Positions 1-8,978 of a DNA stretch of 64,000 bases are shown here, piece after piece (the first letter of the stretch is position 1; each line of letters begins with the position of its first letter). Where the stretch lies: positions 868,001 through 932,000 of the forward strand of contig NZ_CP020773.1 in the NCBI RefSeq assembly GCF_002101335.1, in the 5' to 3' direction. The notes beneath the pieces were generated by a model, which made no database searches, had not been told where the DNA came from, and saw only the letters and a list, made by a program, of their open reading frames with translations. The translations under genes were made by a program, and so were the position numbers. This DNA is from Staphylococcus lutrae. GTDB lineage: Bacteria; Bacillota; Bacilli; Staphylococcales; Staphylococcaceae.

Positions 1-363
1 TCGTTCATCAATCATAAAATCTTTACATAATATCGGTACATCCGTATGTTGTGTCAATGTCGCCAATCGTTCATAACTTCCGCCAAAGTACTGTTCGTCT
101 GTTAAAATTGAAATTGCCGAAGCGCCTCCCGCCGTATAACATTGCAACTGTGTGCACAAATCACGTTGCGGGATATCCGACACTGTAGGACTTTTTGACT
201 TAATTTCTGCGATAACGCCTATCGTTTCATCACGCTCAAATTGTGCTGCTAATGTCGGTTTATGAGACACATCTATCCCATCTAGTGTGTCCAACAATCG
301 GTCATAATACCCTTCAACCAATAATTTTTTCTTATATACAACAATGTCATCCAATATGGTCAT
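1..363 (-). CDS. trpC: Indole-3-glycerol phosphate synthase, N-terminal part (cut by window edge)
   Basis: TrpC closes the indole ring of tryptophan from carboxyphenylamino-deoxyribulose phosphate. The visible 121 codons start MTILDDIVVYKKKLL and contain the family blocks IAEIKSKSPT and ASAISILTDEQYFGGS, followed by CKDFMID, so the phosphate-binding and substrate-lysine regions are present. The ATG at 363 overlaps the trpD stop (ATGA), a translational-coupling arrangement, and this fixes the start. The gene runs off the left edge of the window, so its end and any trpF, trpB and trpA genes are not visible. It is the fourth gene of the trpE-G-D-C run. Confidence 0.93.
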   Translation of the reverse strand, partial: MTILDDIVVYKKKLLVEGYYDRLLDTLDGIDVSHKPTLAAQFERDETIGVIAEIKSKSPTVSDIPQRDLCTQLQCYTAGGASAISILTDEQYFGGSYERLATLTQHTDVPILCKDFMIDER

Positions 364-1364
364 ACCGCAACACCTCTCGCTTGTTCATATTGTCGATACG
401 CCGCACCTGAATCAATACAGTTCACTGCATGTGCAATGCCTTCTTCAATCGTTGCTGTTACCTCAGCAGTATAAAATGCAAGTCCTGCATTCAGTAATAC
501 TACGTCACGACGTACAGTGCGATCCGAACCATTTAAAATGTTGAGCGTTATTGCTTTATTTTCTTCTGGCGTTCCCCCTCGAAGCGCAGTATCCGGCGCA
601 TATCGTAGACCATAATCGATTGCATTAACCGTATATTCCCGGATACCTTGTGTTTGATCCATTTCAACGATTCTATTATCACCTGATAATGTCGCTTCAT
701 CCATACCATTTGCACCATGCATGACAATCGCTCTTTTACGTCCTAATCGATACAATACTTCTGCGATTTCTAACATTTTAGAGGCATCAAATACGCCCAT
801 CGCTTGGTAATCAAGTGCAAATGGATTAATGATCGGTCCGACAAGATTCAAAATTGTCGGTCTCCCCACTTTGACACGCACTGGTTGCATATGCTTCATG
901 ACAGGATAAGATTCCGTCGCACTCACAAAGGCCAAATGTGTCGCTTTTAACTGTGCCATCACCTGTTGAACTGGCGTCGTCGCAATCCCCATGACTTGTA
1001 GAAGGTCCATCCCTCCTGATCGTGATGTCACGCTTTTATTCCCATGCTTCACCACTTCAATCCCTCCGCTCGCCGCGACAAAAGAGACTGTCGTAGAAAT
1101 GTTGAAACTATTAGAACCATCTCCACCTGTTCCACATACGCACATACTTCCTGGATAGCGTGGTTGTTCTGTGTACATCGTATGAATTAAACTTTCACAT
1201 AACGCATACAATTCATCTGTTGTTTCACCTTTCATCGTATATGCGACAAGTAATGCGACCTTGTCTTCTAAAGGCGTTGTTTCGGATAATAACGTGCCGA
1301 CAAATTGGCTCATTTCACTATGATTCAGCGTTTCAAAATTCATTATTTTATTGAGTAGTGTCAT
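360..1364 (-). CDS. trpD: Anthranilate phosphoribosyltransferase
   Basis: The 334-aa product transfers phosphoribose from PRPP to anthranilate, the second step of tryptophan synthesis. The PRPP/Mg loop is seen as CGTGGDGSNSFNIST near residues 77-91, followed by KHGNKSVTSRSGGMDLL. The later NPFALDYQAMGVFD and VMHGANGMDE blocks are typical of TrpD. The length is normal for the family. Its start lies inside the end of trpG (17-nt overlap) and its stop overlaps the trpC start, so the genes are tightly packed in one operon. Confidence 0.96.
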   Translation of the reverse strand: MTLLNKIMNFETLNHSEMSQFVGTLLSETTPLEDKVALLVAYTMKGETTDELYALCESLIHTMYTEQPRYPGSMCVCGTGGDGSNSFNISTTVSFVAASGGIEVVKHGNKSVTSRSGGMDLLQVMGIATTPVQQVMAQLKATHLAFVSATESYPVMKHMQPVRVKVGRPTILNLVGPIINPFALDYQAMGVFDASKMLEIAEVLYRLGRKRAIVMHGANGMDEATLSGDNRIVEMDQTQGIREYTVNAIDYGLRYAPDTALRGGTPEENKAITLNILNGSDRTVRRDVVLLNAGLAFYTAEVTATIEEGIAHAVNCIDSGAAYRQYEQARGVAV

Positions 1365-1932
1365 GTTTCAACACACCTTTCTTTACAATGATTAAAAAGT
1401 TATCAATTACACTTGCTACATCTTGACTGGCAAACGATTCAGGATGGTATTGAATCCCGTAATGAGGATGCTTTTTATGTTCAAAAGATTGAATACTGTC
1501 CGTTGTCCGACCTGTTATTTTTAAATCATTTGGCAGTGAATGCCTGTCACATATGAGTGAATGGTAACGCATGATTTCAGAATGTTCTGATATCCCAGCG
1601 TACAATGGGGTCGGTTCGCCAAACTGAAGCACATCTATTTTACCGTGCATCACTTTATCCGCAACGATGACCATCCCACCATAGTAACAATACAGTGCTT
1701 GGGCACCTAGACAAATTCCTAAAATTGGGAGAGACTTAAAATGATCAATAATTTCATGTAACCGTGTCGTATCTTCTGGATGCCCAGGTCCTGGTGAAAT
1801 CACGACAGCAGTGGGTTGAATATCAAACAACGTCTCGTCATCCGGATACTTGACAATGACATGGGTCCTTTGCCGAAACATATCCACCAAGTTGTAAGTG
1901 AACGAATCATAATTATCGATAACTAATATCAT
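1348..1932 (-). CDS. trpG: Anthranilate synthase component II (glutamine amidotransferase)
   Basis: A 194-aa class I glutamine amidotransferase that supplies ammonia to TrpE. It begins MILVIDNYDSFTYNL. It shows the oxyanion-strand motif ISPGPGHPED, the nucleophile elbow LGICLGAQA (Cys near residue 73) and the C-terminal HPES of the catalytic triad. It overlaps trpE by 4 nt and trpD by 17 nt. TrpG and the folate enzyme PabA are close relatives, but the position in the trp operon makes TrpG the better call. Confidence 0.94.
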   Translation of the reverse strand: MILVIDNYDSFTYNLVDMFRQRTHVIVKYPDDETLFDIQPTAVVISPGPGHPEDTTRLHEIIDHFKSLPILGICLGAQALYCYYGGMVIVADKVMHGKIDVLQFGEPTPLYAGISEHSEIMRYHSLICDRHSLPNDLKITGRTTDSIQSFEHKKHPHYGIQYHPESFASQDVASVIDNFLIIVKKGVLKHDTTQ

Positions 1933-3335
1933 AGTGTGACCTCCAGTAAACTTTTTGCTTTTAATCTCGTCTCCTCTAATTCTTTTTCCGGTATGGAATC
2001 ATAGACGACACCACATCCTGCTTCAACATTTACAAAGATCTCATCAATGACCATCGTACGAATGGCCAATGCTAAATCCAACGTATGATCACAATTGATA
2101 TAACCGACCCCACCACTGTAAACGCCTCTTTTTAGTGGTTGATTTTCATAAATCCGTTGAACTGCACGTAATTTAGGGGCACCTGACACCGTGCCAGTTG
2201 GCAATAAACTCGCAATGACATCAATTGGAGACAAGGTCGGATCAACATCCCCTGTCACTTCACTAACGATGTGCATCACATGCTCATAACGTTCAATTAT
2301 CATTAATTTAGGCAGTTGCAACGTTCCTGGTTGTGCAATACGTAAAATATCATTGCGCCCTAAATCAACTAACATGCGATGTTCACTGAGTTCCTTCTCA
2401 TCATTCAACAATATTTGAGCAAGCCGTTGGTCTTCTTCTTCCGTCATACCTCTTTTCGTCGTCCCTGCGATAGGATTGGTCATGACTTTACCTGCCTTGA
2501 CCTTTACAAAGCTTTCAGGTGAGCTTCCAACTAATATAGGACCTCCCATATTGACATAAAACATATACGGGCTGGGATTATTGCGCTTCAATTTTTGATA
2601 CAGTTGATACGTCAATGCATAGCGCTGACTTCCAAAATGATGGGCATATCGATAAATTCGAGACGGTACGACTTGAAACATATCACCGCGTTGAATGAGT
2701 GCTTTAAATTGTTGGACTTGTGCAATAAACGTGTCCGCATCCACATTTGTTTCAATCACTTTAGTTGGCAATTCAGGAACTTCTGTTGTTTCAAACAATT
2801 GAATGTTATCGAACTCATCAATCATCTGTTGCAAGCGCGCCGCCATTTCAGCTTGTGATGCCCCAGAAAACAAATTCGTCACGATGACATAAATTTGTTC
2901 TTTGTAATGATCAAAAACATACACTGACTCAATCATGTAGAAATGAACATCATGATGTCCTGTCTCTTTCGCTTCATATTGTTGAAGCATCGGAAAGGCA
3001 TGACGGACTAAATCGAAACTGCAATACCCCATGAAACCTGAAATAAAGGGCAATGCTCGAAGTTCATCGCTATCAATCATCGCATGATAATCTCCTACGA
3101 ATGCTTTGAGTTTTTCAAATGGTGCCGTTGTTTCATGAAAATGGTGTTGCGGCGTCTTAACCTCTAAATTCGATTCAGTTAAAGTGACTTCACCATATGT
3201 ATCAAAGGCGACAACAGAATAACGCCCTTTTGTCTGCGATGTCGTCGCACTTTCGAAGACAATCTTATGTTGACGATGCCGAGCCAACGTTTCTGGATTA
3301 ATTGGCGCGTCTAAAATTTGATATATCATATCCAT
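1929..3335 (-). CDS. trpE: Anthranilate synthase component I
   Basis: This chorismate-utilising enzyme makes anthranilate with TrpG. The motifs GDMFQVVPSR, NPSPYMFYV, PIAGTTKRG, DLGRNDI and GTVSGAPK are classical for the family, and the C-terminal block carries AGCGVVYDS. I place the start at the ATG at 3335 (MDMIYQILD) because a GGAGGAG Shine-Dalgarno sits at 3343-3349. This gives 468 aa. The frame is open upstream, but that extension is T-box leader RNA rather than protein. An in-frame ATG at 3329 is an alternative. It is the first gene of the operon and is controlled by the leader upstream. Confidence 0.95.
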   Translation of the reverse strand: MDMIYQILDAPINPETLARHRQHKIVFESATTSQTKGRYSVVAFDTYGEVTLTESNLEVKTPQHHFHETTAPFEKLKAFVGDYHAMIDSDELRALPFISGFMGYCSFDLVRHAFPMLQQYEAKETGHHDVHFYMIESVYVFDHYKEQIYVIVTNLFSGASQAEMAARLQQMIDEFDNIQLFETTEVPELPTKVIETNVDADTFIAQVQQFKALIQRGDMFQVVPSRIYRYAHHFGSQRYALTYQLYQKLKRNNPSPYMFYVNMGGPILVGSSPESFVKVKAGKVMTNPIAGTTKRGMTEEEDQRLAQILLNDEKELSEHRMLVDLGRNDILRIAQPGTLQLPKLMIIERYEHVMHIVSEVTGDVDPTLSPIDVIASLLPTGTVSGAPKLRAVQRIYENQPLKRGVYSGGVGYINCDHTLDLALAIRTMVIDEIFVNVEAGCGVVYDSIPEKELEETRLKAKSLLEVTL

Positions 3336-3360
3336 TGAACTTCTCCTCCAAAACTGAAAT

Positions 3361-3545
3361 AAAAAAACGCATGCGCACATCCCCAATAAAGGACGCTCGC
3401 ACGCGGTACCACCTTTGTTAACAGTTTCAAACTGCTCTCTTTGTTTCATTATTCAATTGGTTGCTTCAAGTCAGACCCAATTCATTTGAAAGCGGTATAG
3501 ACTTGCATCGACCGTCTATTTTCTGAAACTACCGTTATTTCAAAC
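3361..3545 (-). promoter_or_regulatory. Proximal T-box leader of trpE
   Basis: The minus-strand RNA contains the T-box core AAAGGTGGTACCGCG (about 3402-3417). It is followed by a terminator hairpin (CGCGTGCG with CGCATGCG) and seven U at 3361-3367. Upstream lies the block AAATGAATTGGG (about 3480-3491), in which TGG is the likely Trp specifier codon. Uncharged tRNA-Trp would favour the antiterminator and let trpE be read. The specifier assignment is inferred from the codon and its match to the distal leader. The core and terminator are seen directly. Confidence 0.88.
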
Positions 3546-3683
3546 TACTTCATCTTCCCTCACAAAATATGCATGCACGAGTAACATTGCAAGCATTGTC
3601 ACCATCATAAGACTCGTATCCGTCAAATACGGTGATACACCAGTGATGGCTTCAACCAAAAAAACACCACAGCCATCGTCTCT
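3540..3683 (-). pseudogene. Short hydrophobic reading frame between the two T-boxes, possible gene remnant
   Basis: Between the terminator of the distal T-box and the start of the proximal leader there are 48 open codons without a proper start. The frame includes GVSPYLTDTS, then a Met/Leu/Val-rich stretch, and ends REDEVV before a TGA at 3540-3542. It looks like the last membrane helix and tail of a transporter. One reading is that the distal T-box once controlled a Trp-responsive gene, such as a transporter, of which only the 3' end is left. It could also be chance. I cannot name a family. Confidence 0.3.
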
Positions 3684-3882
3684 TCAATAAGGACGCGTTA
3701 CCGTGGTGCCACCTTAGTTAACATGTGCTGATGCATCATGTTCGCTTTTTAATTTTAAATGAAATTGGTTCGTATATACAGATTGCCCAATTCATTTCTA
3801 CGCTGTGCTAGCTTACATCTCCCGCTAGCTTTCTGTTGGCTACACACGTAAAAACTACATTATCAATCATACGAGTTATTTA
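3656..3882 (-). promoter_or_regulatory. Distal T-box leader upstream of the trp operon
   Basis: A second complete T-box lies upstream of the first. It has the core AAGGTGGCACCACG (about 3702-3715), an intrinsic terminator made by CACCACGG (3701-3708) and CTGTGGTG (3665-3672), and seven U at 3658-3664. Its specifier region again reads AAATGAATTGGG, pointing to UGG (Trp). Transcripts must pass two tRNA-sensing terminators to reach trpE, which should sharpen the response to Trp-tRNA charging. Tandem trp T-boxes are known from other Firmicutes. Confidence 0.85.
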
Positions 3883-3888
3883 TCACAC

Positions 3889-3917
3889 ACTATACATCGA
3901 TTTCGAAATCATGTCAA
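3889..3917 (-). promoter_or_regulatory. trp operon promoter with palindromic spacer
   Basis: On the minus strand TTGACA (3912-3917) and TATAGT (3889-3894) are separated by exactly 17 nt, a near-consensus sigma-A promoter. It lies just upstream of the distal T-box and just downstream of the decarboxylase gene. The spacer holds the perfect 12-nt palindrome GATTTCGAAATC (3899-3910), a possible operator. Confidence 0.8.
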
Positions 3918-3944
3918 CTCTAAAAATTCAAATCTATGAGGTGA

Positions 3945-5594
3945 CTATTCATTTTGAGCTGCAAAGGCTTTCGAAATGGCGTCCAGTGTTTCCGGCGCAT
4001 CGAGTACATCCATATGAACTTCCACGACGTGCATCGTATTCGGTTGTGCTTCAATGCGATCCATCGTTGCTTTAAGTTCATTCGTCGTACGCACATCATA
4101 AGTTGGGATAGCTTTATTGCCGAATAAAGCAGGCAATAATTTGTAATCCCATGTTTGAATATTATTGTATTCTGCTGTTTCACCATGAATTTTTTTCTCA
4201 ACAGTATACCCTTCATTGTTAATGATAAATACGACTGGATTTAATTTTTGACGAATCATTGTCGACATTTCTTGTGCCGTTAACTGTAATGAACCATCAC
4301 CAATTAACAATACATGACGGCGTTGAGGTGCTGCGAGCAAAGTCCCTAAAGTGGACGGCAAAGTATATCCGATTGAACCCCATAAAGGTTGTCCAATAAA
4401 TGTCGTTGATGCTTCAAGCGCTAAGTTATATGCGCCAAAGAACGAAGTCCCTTGCTCAGCTAAGATGACATCTCCCTTGCGGACAAAGGTTTGCATTAAT
4501 TTGAAATAGTTTTCCTGTGTCAATGGCGCATCGTTTAACACGTCATCGGCCTGACTTGCACTCGGCCATTGATATTGAGGAAAATCACCGTTATAACGGA
4601 AATCAATCATTTTTAAAACTTCAATGAGTTCAGCCAACGTCGGTTCTGTTGTTTCATAATCTCCTATTTTAACTTGATGATGATTCAACATCATCACAGC
4701 CTCATCAGGAAATTTTTGTGAAAATCCTGCCGTAGCAGAGTCCGTTAATTTTGCACCTAATGTCAATACTAAATCACTACCATCAACATAATCACGAATG
4801 GCTGTTTCAGCCACTTCACCATCATACATTCCCATATATTGAGTGCTTTCTTCGTTAAACGCACTCTTACCCAGTGATAATTGTGCAACGGGTAGATTTA
4901 ATCGTTCCGCAACGGTTTGTACTTCATGTTGTAAGGCAAAACTATTGATTTCATGACCAACAATTAAAGTGACTTGTTTCGCATCATGCAGCTTTTTCGT
5001 TACTTTTTCCACAATATTGGATAAATCTTTTTCTTCTGTCGCCTGTGCATCGCCCACGTTATCAGGAATTTCAATTTCTCTCATTGCAATGTCTATTGGC
5101 AAATGAATGTGAACAGGGCGCTTTTCTTCAAGTGCCACTTTAATCATACGCGGAACTTCTATTAATGCATTTTCTTCAGAAAGTACGGTTTGTGCTGCTG
5201 TAATATGCGCGTACATTTTTTGATAATCATCAAATTGACCGTTACCTAAAGAATGGTGAACATAACTTCCGGCTTTCTCTACTGCTGTCGTAGGGCCTCC
5301 TGTAATTTGAATAACTGGGACGCGTTCTGCAAAAGAACCCGCAATCCCATTCACGGCACTCAGTTCCCCGACACCAAAAGTCGTGACCATCGCAGCGAGT
5401 CCATGTATCCGTGCATATCCATCTGCTGCATAACTTGCATTTAATTCATTCGTATTCCCTACCCAATCGATTGTTTGATGCGCCTCGATATCATCTAAAA
5501 ATGACAAGTTAAAGTCCCCCGGCACACCAAAAATTTTGTCTACACCTTGTTTTGCAATTTCATCTATTAAAAATTGACCGACTCGTTTTTTCAT
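3945..5594 (-). CDS. ipdC: Thiamine-diphosphate 2-keto-acid decarboxylase (indolepyruvate decarboxylase type)
   Basis: This 549-aa enzyme belongs to the pyruvate/indolepyruvate/branched-chain keto-acid decarboxylase family. The N-terminal domain has FGVPGDFNL, the cofactor-activating Glu in NTNELNASYAADGYAR, and HHSLGNG. The C-terminal domain shows the ThDP/Mg motif GDGSLQLTAQE followed by INNEGYTVE. It converts a 2-keto acid to an aldehyde and CO2. Whether the main substrate is indolepyruvate or a branched-chain keto acid cannot be decided from sequence. The position next to the trp operon is suggestive only. It has its own promoter upstream and ends about 30 bp before the trp promoter. Confidence 0.85.
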   Translation of the reverse strand: MKKRVGQFLIDEIAKQGVDKIFGVPGDFNLSFLDDIEAHQTIDWVGNTNELNASYAADGYARIHGLAAMVTTFGVGELSAVNGIAGSFAERVPVIQITGGPTTAVEKAGSYVHHSLGNGQFDDYQKMYAHITAAQTVLSEENALIEVPRMIKVALEEKRPVHIHLPIDIAMREIEIPDNVGDAQATEEKDLSNIVEKVTKKLHDAKQVTLIVGHEINSFALQHEVQTVAERLNLPVAQLSLGKSAFNEESTQYMGMYDGEVAETAIRDYVDGSDLVLTLGAKLTDSATAGFSQKFPDEAVMMLNHHQVKIGDYETTEPTLAELIEVLKMIDFRYNGDFPQYQWPSASQADDVLNDAPLTQENYFKLMQTFVRKGDVILAEQGTSFFGAYNLALEASTTFIGQPLWGSIGYTLPSTLGTLLAAPQRRHVLLIGDGSLQLTAQEMSTMIRQKLNPVVFIINNEGYTVEKKIHGETAEYNNIQTWDYKLLPALFGNKAIPTYDVRTTNELKATMDRIEAQPNTMHVVEVHMDVLDAPETLDAISKAFAAQNE

Positions 5595-5635
5595 TGTAAT
5601 CCCGTCCTTTTCTCTCTTGATTGATTACAAATTAC

Positions 5636-5664
5636 ATTTTAGCGCGCAATCAATAAAAAGTCAA
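5636..5664 (-). promoter_or_regulatory. Promoter of the keto-acid decarboxylase gene
   Basis: Minus-strand TTGACT (5659-5664) and TAAAAT (5636-5641) are spaced 17 nt apart, about 42 bp before the ATG at 5594. The -10 element lies between ATTGATT and AATCAAT half-sites, which could be an operator. Confidence 0.65.
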
Positions 5665-5694
5665 TGTAGTTGACCTATAAACGTGAACTCCCTA

Positions 5695-5723
5695 TTGAAA
5701 AAACAAAGTAAGACGCCTATACT
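5695..5723 (+). promoter_or_regulatory. Promoter of the YeiH-family permease gene
   Basis: TTGAAA (5695-5700) and TATACT (5718-5723) are separated by 17 nt, about 65 bp before the ATG at 5790. A GAAGGGAG ribosome site precedes the gene. It is divergent from the decarboxylase promoter. Confidence 0.65.
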
Positions 5724-5789
5724 TGTTGACAAGTCATCTCAATTAAAAGTCAAAAGTCACTGTCACTTCATGAAGGGAGTCATGATGAA

Positions 5790-6773
5790 ATGTCAAAAAT
5801 AAAAGGTCTTCTACTTACAATTGGAATTGCACTCTTAGCAACGCTACTCGGCCGCTTCTTCCCTATTATCGGTAGTGCTATCTTCGCTATGGTGATAGGG
5901 ATGTTACTGAATAATATGTTGCAACTGCCCAATTCCTTTAAACCTGGAATTCAATTTAGTAATAAGAAAATTCTCCATTATAGTATTATCTTGCTTGGTT
6001 TTACTTTAAGCTTTAAATCGATTGGTACTGTCGGCCTTCAGTCACTTCCTATCCTTATTGTGACATTGCTGACTGCTTTCATCGTCGTTACATTAATCGT
6101 AAAATGGCTAAAAATCGATTTACATACCGGTATCCTAATTGGTGTAGGAACCTCTATATGTGGGGGCTCAGCCATCGCAGCAACCAGTCCTGTCATTAAA
6201 GCGAAAGAAGAAGTCATTGCCTTTAGCCTTTCCACTGTTTTCTTATTCAATCTCGTTGCTGTCATCATTTTCCCACCACTCGGTCATTTGTTCCACATGA
6301 GCCAAGAGGCGTTCGGTTTTTTCAGTGGAACCGCCATTAATGATACATCGAGCGTTGTCGCCGCAAGTGCCCTCTATGGTTCAAAAGCACTCGAAGTTGC
6401 GACAATTGTTAAACTGACACGAACACTCTTTATCGTGCCAATTACGATTGGTCTCGCCTTATGGATGGCAAAAAAACAACCGTCATCATACGCGCACGAA
6501 CAACGTCAAATTTGGCAACTTATTCCTAACTTCATCATCTGGTTTATTCTGGCATCGCTAATCAGTACATTTTTGAACTTTTCGGAAGACGTCATTGCTA
6601 TTTTCAAACAAGCATCACTCTTTTTCATCACTATTGCACTTGCAGGTGTAGGTCTCTCTGTCAAATTCAATCAATTCAAACGTGCAGGCATCAAACCGAT
6701 TTTATTAGGCTTCATCGTATGGGCATCACTGATTATCACAAGTCTTATTATTCTCTCCATCATTAAAATTTAA
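5790..6773 (+). CDS. YeiH/UPF0324 family membrane protein (putative anion exporter)
   Basis: A 327-aa integral membrane protein with about ten hydrophobic segments. Conserved blocks of the UPF0324 (YeiH) family are visible: FKPGIQFSNKKILHYSIILLGF near residues 50-71, GTSICGGSAIAA near 123-134 and FSGTAINDTSSVVAA near 178-192. Members are often annotated as putative sulfate exporters, but the substrate is not established. The start is set by GAAGGGAG at 5773-5780. It stands alone between two divergent or unrelated genes, so context adds nothing on substrate. Confidence 0.85.
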   Translation: MSKIKGLLLTIGIALLATLLGRFFPIIGSAIFAMVIGMLLNNMLQLPNSFKPGIQFSNKKILHYSIILLGFTLSFKSIGTVGLQSLPILIVTLLTAFIVVTLIVKWLKIDLHTGILIGVGTSICGGSAIAATSPVIKAKEEVIAFSLSTVFLFNLVAVIIFPPLGHLFHMSQEAFGFFSGTAINDTSSVVAASALYGSKALEVATIVKLTRTLFIVPITIGLALWMAKKQPSSYAHEQRQIWQLIPNFIIWFILASLISTFLNFSEDVIAIFKQASLFFITIALAGVGLSVKFNQFKRAGIKPILLGFIVWASLIITSLIILSIIKI

Positions 6774-7483
6774 AATGATAAGAAGAGGAAGATTCCCTGT
6801 CATCATATCTGTCTGTATTACTTTTCAAATTTCTTCCTATGTATAGGTGAAATGTTGTTCATTACGTTGGTCAAAATTGACACGTGCTATTCATCATTTG
6901 AACAAAATTACTTATAGTCATTTATAAATTAAAAAAACTTCATTATAATATAAATAAAAATAAATTATACTGATTGTCTTAACTACAATGTGAAATAAAT
7001 AATATATCACTTCTAAGATAATTAGATATAAATTTGCATAAGAAGTAAAATGTGCTTTATTATAAAAGAATAGATAACTCTAAATTTAAAAACATTGAAT
7101 TGTGCCATCGTACTCTATTTGATACACCACTTTTGAAATTTAAAATTTTTAACATCATGCCTTTGGACATGACACCAAATGCTTTAAAATTGAAAATACA
7201 TCCCAACCATAGCAATCTCAGTACGAGTCAAACGCTAGGTCATCGACATGATTTTTAAATCACTATACTTCATCGCATCGCCATTGATTAAGCATGCTCG
7301 ACCCTGTGATAGCGGCACAGCATCACCGAATCTTACTTTCAATAAGTGGGTCATACATCGAGGCAACAAGGATACGTGACATCAACCTGACCCATCCGCG
7401 TATGTACTTTTTAGACTGAATAAACAGGTGTTTTCCTTATTCCTATTTATTCAGAATACATATCCAATAGGAGCTGGAATATA
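6774..7483. other. Long AT-rich intergenic region with an inverted repeat before the CdaR gene
   Basis: No convincing gene is seen in these 710 bp. A 68-codon frame at 7052-7258 lacks a ribosome site and protein-like composition. Near the right end, CTGAATAAA (7416-7424) and TTTATTCAG (7446-7454) form 9-bp inverted arms with a 21-nt spacer, 30 bp before the regulator start. This is a possible autoregulatory site or leader hairpin. Confidence 0.4.
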
Positions 7484-8614
7484 ATGATCAAACAACATTG
7501 GGCTCAAAAAGTAGTGAAAAAAGCATCATCCATCATTAAAGCTGAAGTACTTATTGCCAATAGAAGTGGTCAAATTATCGCATCATCACACACACCGCGC
7601 ATTGGTGAGTTACATCGTGCTGCACGTCACGCAATCGAAAGAAACCTTCCGATTGAAATAGAAGGAGATGACGTTTCTTTTTGGAACGTCCAAGGTCCAG
7701 GCATTATCCTCCCTATCGAACGCCACGGAAGCGTTTACGGTGCACTGCTCGTTTCCGGTGATCCCGATGACATTAGAGCATACACCCACTTGTTAAAACT
7801 CAATGCTGAATTCATTGTCGATGAAGAATTAGAACATACCTCACGCTTTCAAGAAACATTATCTCGAACACAGATGCTTGCACATCTCTTATTTAACCCA
7901 ACTGTTTATTTTCAAACCTATCAACGCAAAAATATGATTGAACGTTTAGGATTAGCAGAAGAATTTGCGGTGGCTTTAATTTCAACACAAAGTACAAGTA
8001 AATCAAAAACGACCGCGCTACGCGACACATTAGAAGCTTTGCGCCTACCCGGAGATGATATTATTGAGATTTCACCTCAGTCTTATGTCTATATCGTGAA
8101 ATCAAATCCTAATCGTGGTAAATCTCATAGTGAATTAATTGAAGGGTTTGAGAAAAATGTACAAAGTGATGTATTCAAACGTACTTTAATTACGTTGGGG
8201 TCTTTTACGACAGGCGTCAAAGGATTGGTGCAATCCTACCATGAGGCACTATCGTTAAAGGCATTGTTGGATGATTTGAAGATTCAAGAAGGGTTGCATA
8301 CGTATAAACATTACGAATTAGCAACGATATGTAATAATATTAGGAAATTCACGCCAGACAATGAGTCATCACTGGTCGCAAACTATAAAAAATTGCTCCA
8401 TTTAGGTGAGGATAAATACTTAGGTGAAACGATTGAAGCTTATTTTAGAAATCATGGAAAGCTTGTGAAAACCGCGAATGATTTATTTATTCATCGAAAT
8501 ACTTTAAATTATAGAATTAAAAAAATCCATGAGATTACGGGATGGGATCCCAATACAATTGATGGCATTGTATTGCTCAGAATTTCCCAACTCCTTTATG
8601 AAGCTTCAGAATAA
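7484..8614 (+). CDS. CdaR-type sugar diacid regulator (PucR-like HTH)
   Basis: A 376-aa transcription regulator. The N-terminal third resembles the sugar-diacid recognition domain (VLIANRSGQIIASS, GALLVSGDPDDI). The C-terminus has the PucR/CdaR helix-turn-helix block YFRNHGKLVKTANDLFIHRNTLNYRIKKI (residues about 325-353), which sets the family. Relatives respond to glycerate, glucarate or galactarate and normally sit beside glycerate kinase or a permease gene. No such neighbour is present, so its target is unknown. The ATG follows AGGAG at about 7469. Confidence 0.8.
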   Translation: MIKQHWAQKVVKKASSIIKAEVLIANRSGQIIASSHTPRIGELHRAARHAIERNLPIEIEGDDVSFWNVQGPGIILPIERHGSVYGALLVSGDPDDIRAYTHLLKLNAEFIVDEELEHTSRFQETLSRTQMLAHLLFNPTVYFQTYQRKNMIERLGLAEEFAVALISTQSTSKSKTTALRDTLEALRLPGDDIIEISPQSYVYIVKSNPNRGKSHSELIEGFEKNVQSDVFKRTLITLGSFTTGVKGLVQSYHEALSLKALLDDLKIQEGLHTYKHYELATICNNIRKFTPDNESSLVANYKKLLHLGEDKYLGETIEAYFRNHGKLVKTANDLFIHRNTLNYRIKKIHEITGWDPNTIDGIVLLRISQLLYEASE

Positions 8615-8978
8615 TTGGCGCATCAATCAATGAGACAACAAACCATTGCGCATGACGATAGACTTCTGATTTGCGGCCACCTGCGCAATAGGACGTCGTC
8701 CAAACGCAATCGTTCTGCATTACCCGTCCTTGTTTCGCGCTTATTTCAAACGTGAACAAGGACGAGAACCGCTTGTTCTGACATCTCATCCATCATTATA
8801 ATAGAACGATCGCAATGGGCTGTGATTCAGCCGTATATGCGTATTCCGTTCTTGACAGAGCACATGAGAGAACACCCATCTCAATCCTTGTTACCATACG
8901 TTAAGGTGTAACGTATAACCTTTCACCTATAATCACACGTATGAGACCGTCTATCCTATTTCTTTATATCCATAAACC
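8615..8978. other. Intergenic region without recognisable gene
   Basis: About 360 bp separate the CdaR-type gene from the next minus-strand gene. Frames on both strands are short and lack ribosome sites. One plus-strand frame over about 8787-8911 has plausible codons but no start and an upstream stop. I see no RNA gene or repeat here. Confidence 0.4.

Noticed and set aside
3336..3449. N-terminal extension of TrpE to 506 aa
   Set aside because: The extra codons read through the T-box core and terminator hairpin. A strong ribosome site places the start at 3335.
7052..7258. 68-codon plus-strand frame in the long AT-rich gap
   Set aside because: No ribosome site and no recognisable pattern. AT-rich DNA easily gives such frames.
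8577..8789. 70-codon minus-strand frame after the CdaR-type gene
   Set aside because: It overlaps the end of the regulator, lacks a ribosome site and is rich in rare residues.
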